Assembly (NCBI RefSeq): GCF_963576675.1
Contig: NC_088913.1
Span: 17,311,001 to 17,375,000 of the forward strand
From: Euphorbia lathyris
Lineage: Eukaryota > Streptophyta > Magnoliopsida > Malpighiales > Euphorbiaceae
Length of the DNA: 64,000 nucleotides
Direction: 5' to 3'
Position 1 is the first letter of the stretch; every line of letters begins with the position of its first letter. Below the pieces are notes generated by a model. That model did no database searches. It saw only the letters and a list, made by a program, of their open reading frames with translations, and was not told the origin of the DNA. Shown one piece after another: positions 56,401 through 64,000 of the stretch. The translations under genes and the position numbers were made by a program.

Positions 56401-57687
56401 CAACCATTCACGAAACCTTTGTTTTCCGAATAGATTCATAGGATGCAACTTTGGGAGGCTGGAGAAGCCCTGTCATAAAATATTTAACTAAAGGTATCCT
56501 TTCGGAGGACTAGATGGATATCACATTGGTAGTCCGATGATCTTGGCGATACGCTAACTCAAACGTAAACATTTATCGTAAAGTGGTTGTTCTCCCTAGA
56601 TCAAATTCATATCCGAAGAGGAAGGCGACCACTGCCTCAAGGAAATTCACTAGGGAGTATATGGGTCACACTAAGGTGCCCAAACCATCATTAGGAAAGC
56701 TAGACTCTAGGGGCTTTATTTGCCCTCCGTTGACGAGGATGCATAGACATTGGTCAAAACCTGCCAAGCTTGCCAAATGCATTCCCACACCTATCATCTC
56801 CTCGGGTCCGCTTTCATAGGCATTATCACTCCATGGCCTTTTTCTGTGTAGAGGGTAATTCGAGACCTTTCCCGTGAGCACCCGAATAATGACTTTTTGT
56901 GATAGTCGTTATCGATCACTTCACAAAATGGGTAGAGATCGAACCACTTGCCAAGATTATGATGGAAAACACCATCTCTTTCCTACAAAAGGACATCCTC
57001 AACCGTTTTGGGATACCTCACTCGTTCATAATTGACAACAGAGGGCAATTTGATTGTTACCCGTCCATAGATTTCTATCACCGGTGGAGCATCAAACGTC
57101 AAATCGGTAACCCACCCTCAAAGCAATGGGCAAACCGAAGTTACCAACCGCATGATCCTTCATGGACTCAAAGCAAGGCTATATGACCAAAAACTCTCTT
57201 GGGCAGATCATCTACCCGCAATCCTTTGGTTTTACCGCACCACTCCACATGCGGCAATAGGCAAAACTCCTGTTTTCTTCACATACAAAGCTGAAGTCAT
57301 AGCCCCCGCAGAAGTCACCTTTCAGTCCCCCAGAGTACTGACCCACGAACCAACATTGAATGAGGAAGCCTTCATCGACGCTAATGATCGATTGGAAGAG
57401 CAATGACTTAATGCACTCCAAACCGTCACAACATACAAACAAGCAATAGCCCAGAATCACAACCAAAGACTCTAACCACGCAGTTTCAAAGTAGAAGAGA
57501 CTTGGTATTGCGAGACGTCGCAGCATCTCAGTCCACACTAAGCAAAGGCGAGCTAGGCCAAAACTAGGAAGGATCGTATATTGTCGTAGCGGACATGCGT
57601 AATGGAGCCTATAAACTAGCATACTTCACTAGAGAGCCACTAAATAACTCTCGGAAGGTACAAATAGTAAGGCGTTACTATCAATAA
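50490..57687 (+). pseudogene. Decayed Gypsy (Tat-lineage) polyprotein, interrupted by a solo LTR
   Basis: Coding remnants in standard order across all three frames: gag start MAEKQSASTLVKE (50490) and LSFYSGTEDPNDHVTSF (about 51140); protease-like TLVDMGSSVNLLNW (about 54080; the usual DTG is DMG); reverse transcriptase SQDKQEAIKTEIIKLLAV (54742 on) with the catalytic motif reading VYINDM instead of YxDD; RNase H (55644-55990); a second, aRNH-like region (about 56000-56230) typical of the Tat lineage; integrase VVIDHFTKWVEIEPLAK (56899 on) and WFYRTTPHAAIGKTPV (57200); and the polyprotein end VQIVRRYYQ. Many stops and shifts make it non-functional. Lineage is judged from domain order. Confidence 0.88.
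51774..53583 (-). mobile_element. Solo LTR, 1810 bp, inserted in the Gypsy element
   Basis: On the minus strand it begins TGTCGGGGTTTAGTG and ends CTATTTTCTTCCA; on the plus strand it is flanked by an exact 5-bp duplication CTGAC (51769-51773, 53584-53588). It belongs to the same family as the LTR at 1-14311 but lies in the opposite orientation. A TATA box (minus strand GCTATAAATA) is at about 52143-52154. No internal region remains, so it arose by LTR-LTR recombination. Confidence 0.95.
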
Positions 57688-59094
57688 ATAAATGCTTTTA
57701 ACACATGTATTATGAATAGATTGGCCAAATTCAAAGCCTTAGCCTACACTTCGCACAATTTACACTAAGCACACATGTTGCTCTCCCCATGAGAGCGGGG
57801 CGGTTAGGAGTGCATTATATCCATGTCAATTATTGTATTGTTTTTATGCATAAATAGTCCAAAAACACGTTTTATGTATATTTAATTATTTTTTAACATA
57901 TATAATTATCATATACAAGTCAAAATATCATTTTGCACAAAAAAAGGGTCAATAAATGATAAAATGCAAATTCCATGGCCTCGATACGAATAAAGGATTT
58001 GCTCAAGTAATCATATGAGTTTATCGGTTTAGCTATTGAAGCACATATTATCGTTCAAATAGCAGCGAAATAAATTGAACCACGAACTTCTATTACCGAT
58101 CGCTCTGCTCCAACGCCAAAGTTATTTGAGAAGATGAGTGATTGTTCAACGAACTAAGTGTAACGTCTAGAAAGAAAACGTGCATGTGCCGCGCATGAGA
58201 GAGAGAGGGAAATTTTTGCTCTTATGTGGTGTACTAATTATATGCGCCAAACTTCTATTTATAGGCTTCAATTAGTAATTCTTAACTAACAATGATTCTA
58301 ATATTTATGTTAAACACTTACTTGGATAGATTCAGATCGATATTTATCACCCAATCTAAATCACTTATCGACGGATATTTTGGGCTCGTTTGTTTCAGTT
58401 GTTCCTGTTTGCTGTTACGGATAAGCAGCATATATTAATTGATTTTTATTTAAAAAAACAGCTGTTTCGAATTTTTACCAAATGTTTTTTATCTCTTGTT
58501 TAGATTTAAAAAGGTAAAAAATAGTTTCGAAAAATAGAAACAAACATGCATTTTGTAGGCGAAAATTTCCTTATAAATTTAGATGAAATTTCGTTTGTCA
58601 GTTTGTTAGAATTCAAAGTCAATCAACAACATCCATTCAAAATAATAATAAAAAAAAGGAATCTCTTACTATTCTTTAGATTCTGTCATCGAAAATAAGA
58701 ATATAATTAATTAAGTCACTTTCGTTTTTGTTTTATATATTTATTGAATAAAAAATATATTTTCATTTAAAAAAATCAAAAAGAAAAATCTTCTTTCTAA
58801 TTGCCATTTCATTCTGTGAGAGAGGGTATGTTTATTTTGTATTTAAAAAATTATTAATTTATAGAAATAATAAAACAGTATATTTATAAAGAGTTATTCC
58901 AAAAAATTATTATCTTACTAATTTATTAAAATTAATCGTTGTTTGAACTGGTCCAACTCGGAATTAGAATAAATTATTATTTTAAGAGATTATTAATTTA
59001 CCGAGTATTAATTTATAAATGTTTTGTTGTAATTTGTAATTGGCGTGATATAAAAAAAATGATATGTTTACACTCTTATTCAATTGCATGATTG
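57688..59094. other. Gypsy 3' non-coding end and spacer, possible LTR remnant
   Basis: A purine-rich GAGAGCGGGGCGG at 57792-57804 could be the polypurine tract of the Gypsy element, followed by TTAGGAGTGCATTATATCC, perhaps a 3' LTR start. At 58252-58265 a minus-strand TATA-like CCTATAAATAGAAG with downstream CT-rich leader-like sequence suggests an LTR or promoter remnant pointing left. No reading frame follows it. The rest is AT-rich. Confidence 0.4.
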
Positions 59095-59510
59095 TGATTT
59101 TTTTTAAACGAGGATTGAGGTTTTCGCTTTGTTAAAAACGAGGAGTTTTTAATTTGACACTATAAAAATGACCGCTAACGACTTCAAAATGGAAATTTCA
59201 AGAATTAAAGTTGTTTAGTACCACATTTACTATACAACCAACTTTTTTATTTTTCAAAATTATAATTTTCGGAGCTTTCTCTCTTTAAACATTCACTTTC
59301 TCTCACCTCACCAAACAACACCTAAATAATCTCAAGATTAAAAAGTTGAAAACCTAAAGTTGATTAATATCTCTAATTCTTAGAATTTTTCAGTTTTAAG
59401 GCTGTCAACGGTTATTTTAACAGTGTCAATACAAAAATCTTATTTTTATCAAAACGAAAAACTTCAATCATTTCCTGATGTCGAAAAAAAAATCTTAATC
59501 CCCGTTTGGA
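59095..59510. mobile_element. Foldback MITE (same family, inverted orientation)
   Basis: The centre (TTTCTCTCACCTCACCAAAC, inverse of the word at 33.7 kb; ACTATACAACC) and the arms (GGATTGAGGTTTTCGCTTTG versus AAACGAAAAACTTCAATCAT) show the same architecture as 33470-33964 and 49378-49880. Ends are not exact. Confidence 0.6.
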
Positions 59511-59654
59511 CAAAAAAAAAATCTATAAGCAAATGCAGGCCTAAGTGATTAGTTAAAAAAAAAATCAGAACAGATTCAGAATTTCAAGTATCTAAATAGC
59601 GCCTAAGTGATCCAAGCAGCCTGGTTTTAAACAAATAAATATAATTCTCTAAAG

Positions 59655-59800
59655 GTGCCTTCTATGCTTACTTTGTTTTTGACAAAGTAAGCTTTACTTT
59701 GTTTTTTCTACCATTGGATGAGCTTACTTTGTCAAAATTCATCATCATCTAATGGTGGAAAAAACAAAGTAAGCATAGTCTAACCTTTCCCTTAAAATGA
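59655..59800. repeat. Small palindromic MITE-like repeat
   Basis: CTATGCTTACTTTGTTTTT on the left is inverted as AAAAACAAAGTAAGCATAG on the right, with an inner pair around the words TCTACCATTGGATGA and TCATCTAATGGTGGA. A related decayed word lies at about 48110. No target duplication was fixed. Confidence 0.6.
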
Positions 59801-60109
59801 AAATAAGCAATTTTAAATTTAATTAAATTTATGCTTACTTTATTTAAGCCTTACTTTATTTTTTCCACCATTTAAATAAGACAGATTGCATGATATTTCA
59901 ATCAAGTTTTTACGTAATCATGTGTGACTTTCCATTATTTTAACAATTAACCCATTAATTAATTAATTGAAACAAACAGTCATGGATTTTAATAATATCA
60001 GTTTTTCTAATAGTATAGTATATATTAAATTATTACACCGATATTGAATGTTAAATCTTAGTTGATATGGTTGAATAGGATGCATCCACTTAGTGCACAT
60101 TGAAAGATA

Positions 60110-60329
60110 TATTAATTATTATATTATGTTGAGATTACTGAAATTAGGGTTCTGAATTGATTTATTCACATGTGATTGAGATTAGTGAATTGAGCTTAAT
60201 TTAAATTAAGATTATTTAAATTAAGCTTAATTATTATATTATGTTGAGATTAGTGAAATTAAGATTCCAACTCAAAAGTATTAATTATTATATTATGTTG
60301 AGATTAGTGAAAGATATTAATTATTATAT
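60110..60329. repeat. Direct repeats of a TTGAGATTAGTGAA-type word
   Basis: TTAATTATTATATTATGTTGAGATTA-like segments recur at about 60115, 60228 and 60285, and a partial copy resumes after the Mutator-like element at 61104, showing that the element inserted into one copy. Confidence 0.6.
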
Positions 60330-61103
60330 GGGCAAATTACAAATCTAGACCAACTAAAGGGGTCTATTAACATATTTGACCCACTTTGCTTCCATCTCAT
60401 CAAATTAGACACTTTCATCCATTTTGGACAAATATACCTCTAGTTACATTCGACTTCTGCTTCTACTTCTGCTCCTGCTTCTTCTTTTTCCTCTTCTTCG
60501 TTTCAACTGAAGGGATCTAAATAGGGCAATTTAATTATGTGGAAGAAGAAGAAGAATTATGTGGAAGAAGAAGAATTATGTGGAAGAAAATGGTATCGTT
60601 TGATTTTTTAGCGGTGAAGAAGGAGAATTATGTGGAAGAAAATGGTATCATTTCAATTTCCTCCATTTTCCTCCATAATTGTCGCATTTGCTCTGTCGCA
60701 GGTGAGACATGAGTAATTTTGTCACAGATGCGACAACTTTCGTCACAAATGCGACAACTCTTGTCACATTCATAACGAAATGCGACAAATTTCGTCACAA
60801 TGCGACAACAATGGAGAAAATTTGAGGAAGTTGAAGCGATACCATTTTCGTAATGGAGCTTCATAATCTCTTCTTTCTCTCTTTATAAAACACTGTCTTT
60901 TCTCTCTCTAGACTTAACGATAATGCCGCTTTCGTCGGTTTGTGATGGCAAAGAAGACGTTGAGAGACCGAGGAAGAAGGTGAATTGAAATAAGGGTATT
61001 CTTATCAAAAGTGGAGGAAAGTGTCTAATTTGGTGAGATGGAAGCAAAATGGGTCAAATATGTTAATGGACCCCTTCAAATGGGCTAGATTAGTAATTAG
61101 CCC
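60330..61103. mobile_element. Mutator-like element, 774 bp
   Basis: Inverted repeats of about 95 bases (GGGCAAATTACAAATCTAG; right end is the inverse of GGGCTAATTACTAATCTAG) with an exact 9-bp duplication TTATTATAT (60321-60329, 61104-61112). The centre contains GAAGAAGAATTATGTGG repeats and an array of TTTCGTCACAAATGCGACAA-type words (about 60690-60820). Non-coding. Confidence 0.93.
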
Positions 61104-61560
61104 TTATTATATTATGTTGAGAGAAAGTATTAATATCAAGGCCGCTTGGATCGTTTAGGTCTTATCTAGACGTTTGAAATCAAGAATCCGCTCTGATTTT
61201 CTTCAATTTGTCTCTTTAGACGTTTGTTTTTGGTCCTCAGACGATTTTTAACTGACTGGGCTTCACCTAAGCAAGTGATTATGAACAAAAATATTTTTTT
61301 GTTGTGAAATTATTTTTTGTTTTATTATAATTCACTTTTGAATTGTTTCAATGATATTGTTATGAAAAAACATGCATGACTTTTCTTCCTTTTCAATTTT
61401 AACTAAAATATCCTACTCGTGAGCAAAAAGAACCATATAGGTTTGAGTTCTTTAACTCTTATAATATTGCCTATCCAATATCCAGCTTTGTATCATATCA
61501 TTGCATATCTTAAGCAAATCTAACCTTTGCTCTCTAGTTATCTTCGAATTTAATTCCTAA
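61104..61560. other. Non-coding spacer
   Basis: AT-rich; nothing supported until the Copia coding remnant begins near 61566. Confidence 0.4.
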
Positions 61561-61565
61561 TAATT

Positions 61566-62774
61566 TTCAGGAAGCCTTAGCAGACCCAAAATGGAAGGCA
61601 ATGATGGAAGAAGAAGTGACAACTCTTTAAAAAAAATTCTACTTGAGAGATGTCGAATCTACCTTAAGAAAAATAGACTGTGGGATGTAAATGGGCATTT
61701 ACAGTAAAGTATGTGTCAGATGGAACAATAAGAGACTTTTGCTCCAACGGCAAAAATGAATACTGTTCGAATTATACTATCACTTGTAGGCAATTTAGAT
61801 TGGTCATTGAGGCACTTTGACATAAAAAAAAATTGTCGTTTTCCATTGTAACTTGACTGAGGAAGTTTATATGGATCCTCCTCCATGATTTGATTTAGAA
61901 GAAGGCAATGTGTGTAGGCTGAGAAAGGCGTTGTATGGGCTAAAGCAATCACCTAGAGCATGGTTTGGAAGATTAAGTTATGCCATGAAGAAGTATGGAC
62001 CCAACAAGCTTTCGACGATCATACTTTGTTTTATAGAAGAAACCATGAAAATATTACCATACTTATTGTCTATGTTGAAGACATGATTGTTACAGGTAGT
62101 AATGATAATGAAATCGAGAAGCTTCGAAATTACTTGGCTAAAGAGTTTGATATGAAAGATCTCGGAGCTCTAAAATACTTCTTCGGTATAGAAGTATCTC
62201 GATCAAAACAAGGAATATTTCTCTCTCAACGAAAGGATGTTTTGGATCTTTTGGCTGAAATCGGATATTCTGCATGCAAGCAGATACTCATATTGAAGTA
62301 TATCATGGGCTGTCCATCTATCCAGATCAAGTTCTGACCAACAAAGAAAGGTACCAGAGAATTGTGGGACGATTAATTTATTTGACTCACACTAGACCTG
62401 ATTTGACATATGCAGTTGGCATTGTGAGCCAGTTTATGCATAATCCTAGTGAGTGTCACATGAATGCAGTAAATCAAATTTTAGCATATCTTAACTCTTC
62501 TCCAGGAAAAGCTATCATGTTCACTAAGAATGATCATCTAGATATTGTGGCATATACATATTCTAATTTTGCCGGAGACAAAACAGACAGAAAATCTACT
62601 TCAAGCTACTTATCATTTGTGGGAGGAAACTTGGGAACTTGGAGAAGCAAGACACAAAATGTTGTAGCATTATCAAGTTTTGAAACAGAGTATCGTGCAA
62701 TGTATCATGGAATAACCGAACTCACTTGGTTAAAGATTCTCTTACAAGAATTTGGGTATGGACCTGTAACAATA
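61566..62774 (+). pseudogene. Decayed Copia reverse transcriptase and RNase H
   Basis: Starts at ALADPKWKAMMEEEVTTL, the usual entry of Copia reverse transcriptase, and passes through stops to LRKALYGLKQSPRAWF, ILIVYVEDMIVTGSN (catalytic YVDD altered to YVED), LRNYLAKEFDMKDLGALKYF, then after a frameshift at about 62270 YQRIVGRLIYLTHTRPDLTY and RNase H TDRKSTSSYLSFVGGN. It is cut at 62774 by the next Copia element, 12 residues after LLQEFGYGPVTI begins. It is non-functional. Confidence 0.9.
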
Positions 62775-62926
62775 TGATTCTCAGTGATTGTTATTAATGT
62801 GAAGTTCAGTATTTATACAGGATACAGTTCACTCTAGGTGAACAACTATAATTAACAGCTTATCCTATATTCTAGGCTAGAGATAAATAATACAGAGAAT
62901 AATAACTAAATACATAGTCTAATACA
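62775..62926 (-). mobile_element. Short Copia LTR (3' LTR of the minus-strand element), 152 bp
   Basis: On the minus strand it runs TGTATTAGACTATG to CTGAGAATCA, directly after a G-run polypurine tract (ACTACGGGGG). A TATA-like TGTATAAATACTG lies inside. Its left flank is the disrupted Copia; the candidate target duplication CAATA (62770-62774) needs the missing other end for proof. The polyprotein stop codon lies just inside the LTR. Confidence 0.85.
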
Positions 62927-64000
62927 CCCCCGTAGTCTTAAGGTTCGGAGGGCGAACGTTGAGACTATTTCGAAAATCCTCAAACAGTGTCGACGGTAGA
63001 CCTTTGGTGAAGATGTCAGCGATTTGGTAACGAGAGGACACGTGAAGGACACTGACCTCTCCTTTGGCAACTCGTTCTCGGACAAAATGAATATCCATTT
63101 CCACATGCTTAGTGCGGTGGTGTTGAACCGGGTTGCCTGTCAGATAGACTGCGCTGATGTTGTCACAGTACACTAGGGAGGATTTCTGAATTGGACAGCC
63201 CAGTTCTAATAGGAGATTGCGGATCCAGCATGTCTCAGACACAACGTTGGCAACTCCGCGATATTCGGCCTCTGCGCTGGAACGGGACAGCGTTGGCTGT
63301 CTCTTCGCGGACCACGAGACTAGGTTGTCTCCTAGGAATACACAGTAGGCTGATGTTGAACGGTGAGTGTCGGGACAGCCTGCCCAATCGGCATCCGTAT
63401 ATGAAACCAATTGACTGAGAGGAGATGCTAGGAGTTTGAGCCCAAACTCAATAGTGCCTTTAACATACCTGAGAATGCGTTTAAGGGCAGCCATGTGTGT
63501 TGTTTTAGGGTTGTGCATGAACAGGCAGACTTGTTGAACCGCGTATGAGATGTCAGGTCGGGTAAGAGTAAGATACTGAAGTGCACCAGCCAATCTTCTA
63601 TATTCAGTAGGATCATGGTAAGCAGAACCAGAAGAGATACTTAACTTTTGCTTGGTGTCCACTGGGGTGGTGGCCGAATTGCAAGAGCTGAGTCCGGCTT
63701 TGTCAATAATTTCGGAAGCATACTTCCGCTGAGAGAGGAATAGTGACCCTGGAGAGTGAGTTACTGATATTCCCAAGAAGTAATGTAGGGGACCCAAGTC
63801 TTTCATTGCAAATTCGGAGCTCAATTGGGACATTATGGAAGCCTGAAGTTTGTCAGAAGAGGTTATTAGCACTATATCATCAACATACAGAAGAAGGTAG
63901 GCCATGTCAGATCCTTGTTTGTAGACAAATAGAGAGCTGTCAGATATGCTATTGGAGAAACCGATTTTGATGACAAAATTAGCAAATCGTTGATACCAGG
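62919..64000 (-). CDS. Copia polyprotein C-terminal part (reverse transcriptase and RNase H), runs off the window
   Basis: An uninterrupted minus-strand frame from the window edge (WYQRFANFVIKIGFSNS) through the catalytic LLYVDDIVLITSS, FAMKDLGPLHYFLGISVTHS, LTRPDISYAVQQVCLFMHNP, and RNase H DADWAGCPDTHRSTSAYCVF, LSRSSAEAEYRGVANVVSET and HVEMDIHFVRERV, to a stop at 62919-62921. Copia polyproteins copy element RNA into DNA in the cytoplasm. Catalytic residues seen here are intact, in contrast with the older Copia it interrupts. The N-terminal gag, protease and integrase lie beyond 64000. Confidence 0.92.
   Translation of the reverse strand, partial: WYQRFANFVIKIGFSNSISDSSLFVYKQGSDMAYLLLYVDDIVLITSSDKLQASIMSQLSSEFAMKDLGPLHYFLGISVTHSPGSLFLSQRKYASEIIDKAGLSSCNSATTPVDTKQKLSISSGSAYHDPTEYRRLAGALQYLTLTRPDISYAVQQVCLFMHNPKTTHMAALKRILRYVKGTIEFGLKLLASPLSQLVSYTDADWAGCPDTHRSTSAYCVFLGDNLVSWSAKRQPTLSRSSAEAEYRGVANVVSETCWIRNLLLELGCPIQKSSLVYCDNISAVYLTGNPVQHHRTKHVEMDIHFVRERVAKGEVSVLHVSSRYQIADIFTKGLPSTLFEDFRNSLNVRPPNLKTTGVY

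Overview
The window is plant nuclear DNA, most likely from a eudicot. It is AT-rich, its genes are split by many GT-AG introns, and it carries plant-type LINE, Copia, Gypsy/Tat, CACTA, Mutator-like, hAT, Helitron and SINE elements. The species cannot be named from the sequence. No bacterial features, rRNA genes, free-standing tRNA genes or CRISPR arrays were seen.

Layout. 1-14311 is a three-level nest: a long LTR whose 5' end lies just outside the window, split by a full-length LINE (15-bp target duplication), whose reverse-transcriptase region is split by a 5.9-kb CACTA element (TAT duplication). The CACTA element shows no transposase but carries decayed pieces of host genes: an RPT4 proteasome ATPase with its intron, an ARF GTPase, an HD-Zip homeodomain and unassigned exons. 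14312-17153 is the 5' end of a Copia element on the minus strand (LTR, primer site, broken gag). 17703-19082 is a Mutator-like foldback element.

19462-46332 is the gene-bearing core. It holds four genes: an RlmN-type radical SAM RNA methyltransferase (+), a charged repeat-containing protein of unknown function (-), a two-exon GNAT acetyltransferase-like protein (-), and the translesion DNA polymerase kappa (-, 14 exons). Their introns and spacers hold a SINE, hAT deletion derivatives, a Helitron, a PIF/Harbinger-type MITE, Mutator-like MITEs and LINE fragments, many with recognisable target duplications.

46333-64000 is repeats: Mutator-like MITEs, a 97-bp LINE tail, a decayed Gypsy/Tat polyprotein interrupted by a solo LTR of the same family as the one at the left edge (opposite orientation), another Mutator-like element, and at the right edge a decayed Copia (+) interrupted by a better-preserved Copia (-) that runs off the window.

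The four genes have unrelated roles (RNA modification, probable nuclear RNA biology, acetyl transfer, DNA damage tolerance), and nothing suggests they work together. The most unusual object is the gene-fragment-carrying CACTA element at 5195-11142. All exon boundaries were assigned by eye from splice consensus, reading phase and recalled family similarity; no alignment was run.
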